DNA from: Cryptomeria japonica | Taxonomy: Eukaryota; Streptophyta; Pinopsida; Cupressales; Cupressaceae | Direction of reading: 5' to 3' | Assembly (NCBI RefSeq): GCF_030272615.1 | Contig: NC_081410.1 | Location: forward strand, 257,099,533-257,163,532 | Length of the DNA: 64,000 bases | Shown: piece after piece, positions 1 to 10,513 of the stretch | How positions within the stretch are numbered: position 1 is the first letter of the stretch | How the letters are laid out: each line of letters opens with the position of its first letter | Notes under the pieces: model-generated | The model's input: the letters and a program-made list of their open reading frames with translations, nothing else | Told to the model about the DNA's origin: nothing | The model's database searches: none | Position numbers and translations under genes: made by a program

Positions 1-720
1 CAGATTATTATGAAACTACAAGGGATTTGATTCTGCTGATATTGTGATTTCTTGTCCATTGTATGGAAATTTTAAGCATTGATGACATGTTGATGTAATA
101 TCTTGTATGTCTTGAATCCATGGTCTCCCCAAGAGTATATTTTATGGTAGGTCCACATCTAGAACTTGGCATCCTATGTCCTTCTGCAAAGGTCCCACTG
201 TGATGGGTAATATCACCATTCCTTTAGATGAATGTTCTTCTTCATTATGTGCTTTGATTTTTATCTTTTTCTAGGGATCAACTGCATCTTCTGAATAGCT
301 TAGAGCACGGACAACATTCATAGAGCAAATGTTTAAGCCAGCTCCCCCATCTATTAGGACATGTTTAACAAGCATTCTATGAATGCGGACTTTAATTTGT
401 AAGAGAGCGTTATGGGGATACTGCAATGAATTAATGCTTGGATATGAAGGAGATGAGCTTTGAATAGGATCCTTCGAAATAGGTTTGATGGGTATATTGT
501 TTGGTAAGGATGCTATGGAAGGTTCTTGCAAGCTTTCAGGAGGTGTAAGAATAGATGCCTTTGGAGAATCAATTTTTTTATAGGGGGATGAGCCATTGCT
601 AGACATAGGTGCACGATCTTGATCTTTCTTAGCCAAATCTTTTACAGATCTCTTTAAGAGGTGCATAAAAGAACCACTTCTATTTGGAGATATATTTGAA
701 TCCTTGTGAGGTTTTAACAT
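1..720 (-). pseudogene. Gypsy retropepsin-region remnant (element C)
   Basis: The open frame at 271-720 encodes a Ser/Pro-rich segment followed near its end by LIDGGAGLNIC, the aspartic-protease active-site region of Tat-type gypsy polyproteins; element B has LIDGGASLNIC at about residue 850. Read on into bases 1-270, the minus strand still gives the downstream pattern CHQCLKFPYNG, which matches CIKFPHNG of element B, so the same domain continues with breaks. Upstream gag sequence is missing. Nothing suggests that this fragment is expressed. Family assignment is firm; exact ends are not. Confidence 0.8.
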
Positions 721-1430
721 AGTTTAATTTTGAACTTGTTTGATTTCTCTGATATGTTGGTTTGTCATGTTTTCTTCTTGTGTTTTTCTTTGGTATGTCA
801 TGTTGAGATGATTTTTAGGTATTGCAAATGTTTCTATTTTCATTTCAGGGGTTCAATTGTCTAAATGTTGTTTTGATAGGTGATCAACTGTGAATGTAGA
901 TACGCTAGAATGATAGGACATGCAAATATAATCCAAGTGTTTAAAAGTTTGCAAGTTTTTCGATCTTCGGTTTAGGAGTGCAATAATGATGATTTGATAA
1001 GAACCAAGTCTAGTAGGAACGATATATCCTATGATGTGGGACAAGGTTATCCTAACCAAAAATTTCAGTTTCATGATAAAGGATGATTGATCCTGATGAG
1101 AAACTATGTTTGAGTGATTAGTTTATCAAGAGGGTGATAATGCACTTTGAGATGTTTAGATTTTGAACTTGTTGAGAGTAATCACTTTGAAAATATTAAG
1201 TTGTATATATTCTTAGAGTCTGATTTTGATAGATGATAACTCAACCAAGTGAACCAAGACAACAATCTAAGCACGGATTGACAAATAACAGGTGTTTATG
1301 TTTACTACAAATTGATCAAGCAAAAATGATAAATCTGAAATAGGCATGCAAGACACAGCTCTAGACTAACAAATGCAAGGTTTCGTATGACAAGATATGC
1401 AACTTAGAATGACCAAACTTACAAGACCAT
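721..1430. other. Leader/gag remnant, no gene recognised
   Basis: AT-rich sequence between the protease remnant and the first palindrome array of element C. A small minus-strand open frame exists (853-1074), but it matches nothing I know. This is where gag should be and it is largely absent. Confidence 0.4.
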
Positions 1431-1815
1431 ACGGCCAATCAGAGATTTCATGTAAAAAGCAGTATTTTGTACGACACAAAATGTTGTGTAGTAAGATGAA
1501 AGATTCTGTGATTCTTTGTAGTACTACAAAAGATTGTGTAGTACTACACAAGATGTTGTGCAGTACAACAAAAGATTATGTGTAGTACTACACAAGATGT
1601 TGTGTAGTATGACAAAAGATTTTGTGTAGTACTACACAAGATGATGTGTAGTACGACAATAGATTTTGTGTAGTACTACAAAAGATTTTGTGTAGTACGA
1701 CAAAAGATTATGTGTCATACGACAAAAGATTCTGGTCGTACGATAAAAGATTATGTGTCGTACGACAAAAGATGTTGTGTAGTACGACAAAAGATTTTAT
1801 GTAAACAGGTTCGTA
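1431..1815. repeat. Palindrome array C-1
   Basis: About a dozen units spaced 20-40 bases apart, each built round a short palindrome followed by an AAAAGATT-like spacer. TTGTGTAGTACTACACAA is a perfect 18-base palindrome at 1534-1551 and again at 1622-1639. Later units switch to TGTCGTACGACA (1756-1767), also a perfect palindrome, so both arms changed together. Intermediate units such as GTAGTACGAC have one arm of each type. It sits at the gag-proximal end of the element C leader. Confidence 0.85.
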
Positions 1816-2019
1816 TGACAGAGAACCTAACTCGTATGACAGATAACCAAACAGAGATAAAAAAAAATGTTTGTTTGGTTGAATTTTTGATAACTGAAGT
1901 TTAATGTTTTCCTTATGTCTTCCAATTTTTTGGATGTCTGATTTGTCGATTTAGGGATGAATACATAGCAAACACATGATATGATAAGTGACTCCAAGCA
2001 TGCTAAACCCTAAGGAAGT

Positions 2020-2520
2020 TGGCTGAGAATGAAAACCTTTGCTTGCTGACTTAGGTACACACCCAATAGCTGATCAGAATACGGTCGTTGAGCATCACGC
2101 AATGGATTCTCAACACCGTATTATCCGACTCCAAACACTAATGGGGGCATGATATGGCAAGTGTCTTGGGAGAGTTTCTATCTCTCTTACACAAAGATTA
2201 TCACTCTTTCGAAGGTGAATCAAGTAGCTTCTATTTTAACCGGCACTAGTAAGGGATCTGTTCAGCGCGTCAGGGTATAAACTCAATTAAGAGGTCTCCC
2301 AGCCTTGAAAACCAAGGTTTGATATACCCATAGGTACGAAGGAGAGCTATTCCCGAGCATTTCCATTGCTTTGATTTTCATCAAAAACACATTTATTTTA
2401 TAGTGGGTTGGATTACTTGGCATTAGCCATTCCCACTTAGGTCGTTCCCCTCTCACTGGCCTTAATGGCTAAGAGTTATTACTCCTTGGGAGGGCATGCC
2501 TGCTAAAGAAATGCATTAAT
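2020..2520 (-). other. Conserved leader block (element C copy)
   Basis: Non-coding block whose relatives occur at the same place in element B (47830-48390, same orientation) and element A (26440-26830, opposite orientation, as expected from its strand). Shared pieces include a stretch like CACTAGTAAGGG near 2245, a GTCTCCCAGCC-like stretch near 2295, and an ATTTATTTTATAGTGG to TCCCCTCTCAC stretch near 2390-2460. Conservation among diverged elements in an untranslated leader suggests a cis-acting RNA role such as packaging or dimerisation. That role is inference. Confidence 0.6.
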
Positions 2521-2879
2521 GAAAGAAAAAGATGAGTCTAGCTTTCTTATCACCTAAGAAAGGTGAGATCATACTTGCATATCATCAAAGACATGAAATA
2601 CATGATTATTCATTCCTTTAGAAAAATTGAAGTGTGGCTAGAAAACTCTAATGAATACACAAAGTTTAGTCGGATTCATAGGCAACCTGCAAAATAGATC
2701 CATTAGTAGTCATGATTTGTGTTTTGAATTATGTCTTTGACAAGCGTATCTTCTTAAATCATCTTGTAGAAAAGAGTTAGGTTACCAAAATCTCATAAAC
2801 AAATCAAAGTTAGCATTAGAAAATCTCGGATTAAAACCAAAAAACCCTAAAATGTAGTTTGTTAAAAATTGTAGATACA

Positions 2880-3200
2880 GAGACTCATACGACACAATTT
2901 TCCACTTAGTACGACAGAACTTTAGATTTCACATAGAGACCAAAATGAACTTGTAGGAAATAGGATTTTTCAGCCAAAAATTCATACGACACACATTTAG
3001 CTCCCGTATGACAAGGAAAAGGAGCTCGTATGACATAGGATGAGCTAGTACGAGTAAATAATTTGTAACATAGAAATTCGTATGATATGCATTTAGCTCT
3101 AGTACGACAAAGAAAAGAGGCTCGTACGATTCAAGATGAAGTTTCGTACCAGACTAAAAGGTAGTTCGTACGAGTTGGAAAATCAACTTGTACGACATTC
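2880..3200. repeat. Palindrome array C-2
   Basis: Second array in the element C leader, next to the primer-binding site. The core is CGTACGA, CGTATGAC or AGTACGACA, repeated about ten times at 20-45-base spacing (for example 2886, 2909, 2984, 3006, 3027, 3101, 3122, 3168, 3189). It is the same motif family as the array at 1431-1815, so the leader is bracketed by two related arrays. Spacers are not conserved. Confidence 0.75.
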
Positions 3201-3265
3201 TGATTCAGGTTCGGTAGAGATAGATGTTTGTTGAAGCTTGAGAGGCCAAAAATGATAATTTTTGG

Positions 3266-3285
3266 CCCCATGATGGGTGCCAAAA
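3266..3285 (-). promoter_or_regulatory. Primer-binding site, element C
   Basis: Directly inside the LTR, the minus strand reads TTTTGGCACCCATCATGGGG. Element B has TTTTGGCACGCCCGGTGGG at the same place. TGG at this position is typical of tRNA-primed plant LTR elements; I do not name the tRNA. Confidence 0.65.
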
Positions 3286-4296
3286 TGTTGTGCTCTATGA
3301 AGTGTACCTATTCCTGCAAACACAATGCACTCAATAAATCATTACAAGCAATAGTTAGTGAATTAAATCAAAGAAAAACAAAACCATAGCTAAGCGATCT
3401 ATCACCTCCTAGTAAATGCGAGTATGAATTTTGCTCTCAGATCTTGGTATGCAAACTCCAGTAACTTGACTACACTTAAATGGAGGATTTAAATGATGAA
3501 GATGCATGCTCTAGCAAGAATAGAATGATTAAGCTACATGATTTCATGATTATTCTAGAAAATAAGCTAGAATGAAGATGCAATTAAACTAAGATTGAAC
3601 ATGATAACATTGCTAAAATGATAAGCTAGAAGCTAGATGCCTATATTAACAATGCATAAGATGAGATGAAATTGGGACCCTTTGTGCTCCAAAATGAGGT
3701 CTATTTATAGGATTTCACAAGGCTAAGGGTGAGGTGGCAAGAATCAATGGTCAAGATTGATTTGAAGATATCAATGGTTAAATTGGAGGAGGTTGGCAAA
3801 GGGGTTGGATTAAAGGGAACATCTATCATCTCTATGGTGACAAGTGTCAAGAGGCTTCTATATGAGGTTAGATGAAAGGTAACACTTAGTGACAAGTGTC
3901 ACAAAGCTTCTAGAAGAGGTTGGATAAAAGGGGTCATGGTGGTAGGTAGAATGGGTTAGGTTTAAGAGTGATAGAAGTTAGGAGAATTTGAATTTAAAAA
4001 TTCAAATAATGGGAAAAGGATAATTAATTTCCACAACTCATGAATTTGATTTCTTTTAATTAATTAGGGGATTTAGAAGAAATGATTTTGATGGGGGGAA
4101 TTAATTAATTTGAATTAATTAATTAAAGGGGATTATTGAAATGAATCTATTAAATAAATCCTTAGATTTATTAATAAGTAGATGAAAGGGGAGATTTAAT
4201 CAAATTGTTTATGAATTGAATTAAATTGGGAAAGAGGATTAATTAAATAATTGCTTATTTAATTAATTATCTTCAAACCATTTTTAGGTGTATACA
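3286..4296 (-). repeat. 5' LTR of element C
   Basis: About 1,011 bp with terminal TG...CA on the minus strand: TGTATACACC at 4296 and GAGCACAACA at 3286. A TATA box CTATAAATAG lies at 3701-3710 on the minus strand. The U3 side (about 4000-4270) is rich in TTAATTAATT-type self-complementary runs, as in the LTRs of A, B and F. The partner LTR is outside the window. Confidence 0.8.
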
Positions 4297-5139
4297 AGCC
4301 TACATTTTACTGGTATTAATAAATAAAATAACTTTTGAAGTATGCATTGCCTAGGCTAGAAAGAGGATACTACTTGCTAAGTCTCCACTTAGATAAATCC
4401 AAATACTAAAACAAATCAAACAACTAAAGATATTGGTGGCATTGCCTCGCCTCCACGGCACAAGAACACCATATATTTTTTCCCCAAAGATCCAAAGATC
4501 TTATGAACCAAGGAAAATTTTCTCTTCTGGGCATCTTCGAAGGTCCAACCTCCTACACCAACAAGCAAAGAGTTTTGGGCTACTAAAACACTGGTTCATA
4601 TTAATTATTTGAGGAACAAATCTGGTATGCAGATGTCACAAAGTGAGATACTTAAATCTCTAACAACCCTTATCAGAAGACCTAAATTCAGATTGTACTC
4701 TAATCACAAACATCCTTTTTGCAAATTCTTTTATGTAGCAGCGCAAAGAGAGATACCACTCAAAAATCACTAATAGTTGATCCCTAGAGCTATTCCTATT
4801 TCAAAATACCCCTATGAGGTGATGAAATCCCCACAAAATATTCCTCAACTAAAAAAGAGAAAAGTGGGTGTTGTTGTTACCTTTCTCTTTCTCCCAAGCC
4901 CCCAAAGGTGGGAGGAAAATATGTTTGATGCAATAGTGGGTCCACCCTACAAAATGAGCAAGCACTCAAAACATAAAAGATAGATGTTCATTTCCTTAAA
5001 AAATATCATTTGTGAGCTAAGATAATGAAATAAATCAAATGCATAGATTTATCTGGGTTTTACTTCTTTGACAATCATCCTGCACCAAACAAGTTAGTAG
5101 TCTAATTTTGTTTTGATCTTCATCCCACAGATGCCAAAA
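4297..5139. other. Unassigned, gypsy-like non-coding sequence
   Basis: No protein domain found. On the minus strand, ATTTTGGCATCTGTGGG at 5125-5140 looks like a primer-binding site next to an LTR end (TGTTGC at 5140). I cannot find the matching outer LTR end, so whether this is a separate insertion or leader of the older element F is open. Confidence 0.3.
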
Positions 5140-5244
5140 TGTTGCAAGAAATGATTAGTAACCTTGGAAATTTTATGCCAAAACACAATTGAGATTTTTA
5201 AAGATCAATTGAAAAACCCTAATCTATAAATTACTTATACAAAC

Positions 5245-5410
5245 AAATTGTGCAGGTATGGAGACCAATTGCATTGTTTTATTCACCAAGCATGCAGAAA
5301 GATTGACCAACTGCACTATTCTATTGACCAAGTGCGCAACAAGATTGGCCAACTACACTATTCTATTGACCAAGTGCATAGTTCTATGGACCTACTATGT
5401 AGGTCTTAAC
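5245..5410. repeat. Motif array (ACCAACTGCAC type), distal copy
   Basis: Phrases such as ACCAACTGCAC, ACCAAGTGCG and ATTCTATTGACCAA recur five or six times. The last unit contains GACCTACTATGTAGGTC, a 7-base-pair inverted repeat. The same phrase family recurs at 13325-13440, so the two probably bracket the leader of element F in the way the paired arrays of B and C do. Confidence 0.55.
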
Positions 5411-5529
5411 CACTCCTACAAATCATAAAGAAATTCAAGTCAATTTCACAAATTGATGATGTAAAACAACAAATTAAGCATAAAATGCTTGAAATTGATG
5501 TAAGAGAAGTGTGAAATCTTATTGAGATG

Positions 5530-5668
5530 GGCAAGAGATGCTTAAAAATCTTGTCGTTTTTCACATTCTTGGTCTTGTTCTCTTTGCAAATCTTCTTTGA
5601 GACTTCGTGCTTTCTCTTCTTCTTCCAACAAAAAGGTCATTTGATTGAACTTGGCGCAACTAGACTTC
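5530..5668 (-). pseudogene. Small leader ORF copy 2, distal part
   Basis: Continuation of the short minus-strand reading frame that begins at 12156 and is split by copia element D. It encodes a Glu/Arg-rich segment containing FLLEEEEKARSLKEDLQRE, which matches the FFIEEEEQERDQHLED segment of the paralogous copy at 12490-12781. It ends at a stop near 5540. See the feature at 12036-12156. Confidence 0.55.
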
Positions 5669-7170
5669 TATTGGCATTTGGCATTATAATAGACAAGGAG
5701 AGATTGTTGGCATTTCAATAAGGATATTGAGAAGGTTGTTGATGATTATGGATATAACTGATTAAGGATGTCTACTGTCTTAATATTATTATTTTGTCAT
5801 TGATGTCAAGAAATTGATTTTCTAATTCAGTATGATGTTGCCATATCTTGAGAAGTATGATTTGATGAGTATAAAGATGTCGGTAAAAGACACAGAAAGA
5901 ATATGATGAATAAGGGGAGGAATAAGTTCTTCAATGGGCAATTATTACTGAGTTAGACAATGATGAGATCATGATCTTTAGATTGTTTTGATATCATACA
6001 TATGTTATTGATTTTAAGGTTAATACTATACTATGTTACCGAGCAAGGAACCTAGTCGGTAAACCCTAAGGTTATCACTATCAGTTAATGAAGGCGGTAT
6101 GTCTACCGAGTGAAGTTTAGTATTTACCAAGTTGCAACTGAATAATAATAGAATGCATTGAATGAATAAAAGCATTATTTAATGAAAGAAGCTGATGAGT
6201 TGGCTATGATTAAATGATTGGTATGCCGTGAATGAAGTTTGTTAAAGAATCTATGGCAAAGGAAAATCGGCAAGAAGATCTACAACTCAGACTGAACCGC
6301 AATACCCTAGCACAAGTTCCAAGAAATGTATGCAAGTTCCAAGGTGGGGTAAAACATTTTCAGATCGAAGGATACATTGAACTTGGTCAAAGTTTGAAGA
6401 TCTGATGGCTATGATTGATCATGGGAAATATGATCAAGGAGATTAAGCAGTTGGCAAATTGTTTATAAATAAGGAACTATTGATAAACAATGTATGTGGG
6501 CAAGTGTATGCACAGGGATGCTACATAGTGATTACCGAGCATAGAAGCTTGAAGACCTATTTGAATAATAGAGTATAGAGCCAAATAGATGGACAAGATT
6601 AGTTCTATATCTATATTGTATTGAGCAAATAAGAATCTGCTTTAGCATTTTAGATGTGAAGTTGCAGATAGATTCTTATTACTGTTATTTTGTAAAGTAA
6701 CAGATAATCTCTTAACTGAGTGGACTTAACAGTCTTATTTGTAAAACTCTCTAGCAAGGTGACACTCTGATTGAGTGTTTGAAATCCTTTAACAAGGTCA
6801 CTTCTAACAAGGTGAAGATCCTAACAGATCTGAGGTAAATCCCTTAACCGGGTCACATCTAGCAATGTGTTTGTAATCTTTAACAAGATTTGCTTTTAAC
6901 CGAGCATACTTTAGAAGAGTATATTTCTTAGTGGGTCTAAAATCCCACAGTGGTTTTTCCCTATTTGGGTTTCCACTTTAAATCTGGTGTTATGATGTTT
7001 ATATACTTTTGAGTTTGCATGTTTAATAGTTTTGGTTATATTACTAAAGTATATGTTACCGAGGTTGAATCTGACATTTTTATGGAAGATTAAGTTTGTA
7101 TGATTCACCCCCCACCCTCTCATCTTATTATCTTGGCATCTATACTTAACATTAAGTATCAAAACTATCA
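5669..7170 (+). repeat. 5' LTR of element D
   Basis: 1,502 bp ending in CA, with the first dinucleotide mutated from TG to TA. TATAAAT at 6464-6470 is a likely TATA box. Many ACCGAG words and imperfect units of the type CTAACAAGGTGA (about 6755-6890) occur in it. The 3' end carries GATTCACCCCCCACCCTCTC before the primer-binding site. Confidence 0.92.
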
Positions 7171-7190
7171 ATTGGTATTAGAGCTTTGGA
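7171..7190 (+). promoter_or_regulatory. Primer-binding site, element D
   Basis: TTGGTATTAGAGC directly after the LTR. It matches the Met-tRNA primer-binding consensus TGGTATCAGAGC of plant copia elements with one change. Confidence 0.8.
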
Positions 7191-7234
7191 CTCTAGAAGA
7201 AAAGTTTAAAGGTACTTGAGGCAAATATCCAAAG

Positions 7235-8030
7235 ATGTATAAGAGGGATGCACCGAAGCTGAACAAGTCAAGTTTCTCTGGCAGAAAAGGATGAAGTTGC
7301 ACCTATCAGGAGTTGGAGAATATGATGTATATTATCTGGAGAATGATTTCATCACACCGAGCACCTATCCATTAACAATGGAAGAGATAAAGGCAAAGCA
7401 AGAACATATCCAAGCATTGATTGAAATAACATCTGCATTGACTGATTCAGAGTTTAATGATCTAGAAGGCTGCAATGATGCAAAGGCTATGTGGAATAAG
7501 CTCATATCAGTATATGGAGGAGATGAACATGTTCAAAGAGCAAAAGTAGATAGTCTAAGAGGATAAATGAAGATGAGAACATAACTTAGTACAATACAAG
7601 ACTAAAGGAGATTGTCAATCAAATCAAAGGAGCAGGTGGAACTATTGAAGAAAAGGATATAACAAGTAAGTTGTTAAGAACCCTTCTACTGGCTTATGCA
7701 ATCCAAGTCTTTGCAATCAATGAATTGAGGTCTGTACCTAATATGCCAGTTTCTTTAGATGCTACTATTGGTAAGCTACATGCATTTGAGTTAAGTAACT
7801 TTGATAACAGTGGATCTTCGGTAAATAAAGTTGAATTTGCATTTAGTTCTTTTCATCTTGATGAATCTAATGATTACAATGAAAGAAAGTATAAGTACTC
7901 TGAAGGAGATCATAGTGGAGCAAGTGAAAGATTTCATAAGAACATGGAAGAAGTACACAAACTGTATGAGGAAATCAGAAAGTAGGAAGAGTTTGAAGCA
8001 CTATTAGCAAAGGTTGAAAAGAAAGTTCCA
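7235..8030 (+). pseudogene. Copia gag (UBN2-type), broken
   Basis: The natural start is probably ATG 7235, giving an N-terminal MYKRDAPKLNKSSFSG segment. A small deletion near 7272 shifts the frame into the one opening at 7291, which shows RMKLHLSGVGEYDVYYLE, a typical copia gag start. A TAA at 7564 and further stops near 7590 interrupt it, and the frame at 7671-7985 carries the gag C-terminal half with a Glu-rich tail. The CCHC knuckle expected next is absent because sequence between about 8000 and 8025 has been deleted up to integrase. It would form the particle shell if intact. Confidence 0.8.
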
Positions 8031-8033
8031 TAA

Positions 8034-10127
8034 ACATTTTGGAGAGAAGCAATAAGCACAGCAGTTTACACCCTGAACCGAGTACAACTGAAGAAAGGAA
8101 CTTTGAAGACACCATATGAAATCTGGTATGACAAGAAACCTAATGTAAGTTATTTTAAAATCTTTGGAAGTAGATGCTATGTACACAAAGATGATAGAAA
8201 TGGCAAGTTTGATCAGAAAAGTGAAGAAGGAACATTTCTTGGTTATTCTTCTAGAAGTAAAGCATTTAAATGTCTGATCAAGTCATCTAACAAAATAGTA
8301 GAAAGTGCAAATGTGAAAATTGATGAATTTGTAGAAAGAAATGATGAAGGAAATTACAAAGAACCAGAAGATTATGATGAATTTGTCTATGTTCAACCGA
8401 CAAGTCCTACCGAGGAAACTGCAGAAGGAAATGAAGAAAATATTCAGTTACCGAGTGATGAAGAAGATCATACAGAGCCTACCGAGCTTGTATTAGCCAA
8501 GTATGTCAGAAGACATCATGCATCAAGTCAGAATGTAGGAGATAAGGATGATCTAGTAATCACAAGGAACAAACTGAGACAGAACACATGTCTGATATCT
8601 AAATTTGAACCGAGAATAGTGAAAGAGGAATTTAACAGTGAAGATTGGATAAATGCTATGACAGAAGAGATTGATCAAATCAAGAAAAATGACACATGGA
8701 CACTAGTCCCAAGAGCGAAGGACAAAAATGTAATTGGTACAAACTGGATTTTCAGAAACAAGCTGAATGAAAAAGGTGAGGTCATTCAAAATAAAGCAAG
8801 ATTAGTTTGCAAAGGTTATGCTCAAGAAGAAGGAATTGATTATGGTGAGACTTTTGCACCTGTGGCTAGACTTGAAGGAGTAAGAACATTGTTGGCATAT
8901 GCTACTTTCAAAAATTTCAAGGTATATCAAATGGATGTCATATCTGCATTTCTGAATGGTATATTAGATGAAGTTTTTATTGAACAACCTGAAGGATTTG
9001 TTGAAGACAAGAATAAAGATTAGGTATGTAAATTGAACAAAGCCTTATATTGTTTGAAACAAGCACCTAGAGCATGGTATGAAAGATTGCACTCTTATTT
9101 AATCAAGATTGGTTTTATAAGAACAAGTGAAAACAACAATATGTACATGAAGAATGATGAAAATGGAATACTGATCTTAGCCATATTTGTTGATGATATT
9201 ATATTTTGTGGAAATGGCTCTTTATGCAAGAACTTTGGAAATGAAATGAGCAAAGAATTTGAGATGTCATTAATTAGTGAGATAAAGTATTTTATAGGTT
9301 TACAGATACTGCAAATGAAAGATGATATTTTCATTACTCAATCCAAGTACATAAAGGAAATCTTGAAGAAATTTGGAATGGAGGATTCAAAACCAATAAG
9401 TACTCCTATGACTACCAACTATAAACTATCAAAGAATGATGAATCTGCATCTGTTGATGAGACACTTTACCGATCCATGATTGGAAAGCTGCAATATGTT
9501 GTTCACAGCATCCCAGACATAGCACATGAAATAGGTATAGTTGCAAGATTCTCTGCAGATCCCAAGGAAACACACATGACAGCAATCAAAAGAATTTTCA
9601 AATACTTTGATTATGGCTTAGTATATCAGAAAGGAAATGACTTTGATTTAAAATTTTATACTGATGCTGATTGGGCAGGCAACATTGATGATAGGAAAAG
9701 CACAAGTGGAGGAGCTTTCTTTTTAGGAGAAAGACTAGTGAGTTGGCTTAGCAAGAAACAAGGATGTGTTTCACAGTCAACAGCAGAAGCTAAATACGTT
9801 GTTGCAGCATTGAATTGTACCAACATAGCATGGATCAAACAACTGTTGGAAGGTATAAATGAGAAAGTTACCAAGCCAGTAACTATATTCTATGACAATA
9901 CTAGTGCCATTAACATTTCAAAGAATCCTATTGTGCACTCTAAGACAAAGCACATCTCTATCAAATATCATTATCTTAGAGAAGAGGCTCAAAAGAAGAA
10001 AGTGGTGTTGGAGTATGTTAGCACAAAGGAACAAATAGCAGATATCTTCACCAAGCTAGTGCCAAGGGACACTTTTGAGTATCTCAGAAGTAAGTTAGGG
10101 GTCCTACCCCTATCTTCTACTCACTGA
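8034..10127 (+). pseudogene. Copia pol: integrase tail, reverse transcriptase, RNase H
   Basis: One frame broken by a single TAG at 9021-9023, in place of a codon in the segment before VCKLNKALYCLKQAPRAWYE. Order: integrase C-terminal part (TFWREAISTAVYTLNR, then FGSRCYVH and GTFLGYSSRSKAFKC), variable linker, RT from about 8600 (NDTWTLVPR, KARLVCKGYAQEEGIDYGET, then the catalytic FVDDIIF near 9188), and RNase H (DADWAGNIDDRKSTSGG, STAEAKYVV, SKTKHISIKYHYLRE). The protein would copy and integrate element RNA, but protease and the integrase catalytic core are missing, so it could move only with help. Sequence is closest to SIRE-type elements from memory of the family motifs. Confidence 0.92.
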
Positions 10128-10344
10128 CCGAGTTCGGTGAAAGCATCAATTTGATGACTCTACAGAATATATTTTAGGAGTTGATGTTGATTTAGACACT
10201 TTAGGATGTTTTCTAAAGGTGTGCAGGAAACAATATAGGGAATAGGAATTGAAGACAAAATTCTCTGACTGAGACTAAGTTGACACATAACAGCAGGAAA
10301 TCACTTCATACAGGAAGAAATTATGTTTTAGTTCTTTACTTTTT

Positions 10345-10513
10345 GGCATTATTGTCAAAGGGGGAGAAGACTGAAGAAAAGAGGAGAAGACTAATATATG
10401 GGGGAGAATTCTGATGACAGGAGGAGAGCATTTCAGCATTTCAGAATCTCGCAACAATCTAAATCAATTAGGTCAAATCAATTGGTTTTGCCATCAATGC
10501 CAAAGGGGGAGAT
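10345..10513 (+). promoter_or_regulatory. Multiple polypurine tracts before 3' LTR, element D
   Basis: Purine tracts AAAGGGGGAGAAG (10357), GGGGGAGAA (10400), GGAGGAGAG (10420) and AAAGGGGGAGAT (10502-10513) occur in 170 bases, the last abutting the LTR. A TTTTGGCATTATTGTCAAAG context is shared with element G. Repeated polypurine tracts are a known Sirevirus trait. The last is the likely plus-strand primer. Confidence 0.75.

Larger units (their letters stand above)
1..4296 (-). mobile_element. Element C: 5' part of a Ty3/gypsy (Tat-like) LTR retrotransposon
   Basis: Read on the minus strand, the order is LTR (4296 to 3286), primer-binding site, a leader of about 2.5 kb, then a protease-region coding remnant that runs off the left edge. 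The LTR begins TGTATACACC and ends with CA. The leader contains two arrays of short palindromes on either side of a block also found in elements A and B. Almost no gag lies between leader and protease (about 700 bases), so gag has been deleted. The rest of pol and the other LTR would lie left of the window. The protease core LIDGGAGLNIC and the leader similarity place it near elements A and B. Confidence 0.8.

Noticed and set aside
1431-1815. CRISPR-like repeat-spacer array
   Set aside because: Repeats are short, variable palindromes with similar spacers, in a plant retrotransposon leader; no cas genes and no prokaryotic context.
5140-5668. A separate LTR starting TGTTGC at 5140
   Set aside because: Looks like an LTR end beside a primer site, but no matching outer end or partner was found, and 5530-5668 continues a small ORF from 12036-12156. 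Left unassigned.
5527-5721. Plus-strand open frame with a hydrophobic, Phe/Leu-rich stretch as a membrane protein
   Set aside because: It crosses the insertion boundary of element D and is antisense to the small leader ORF.
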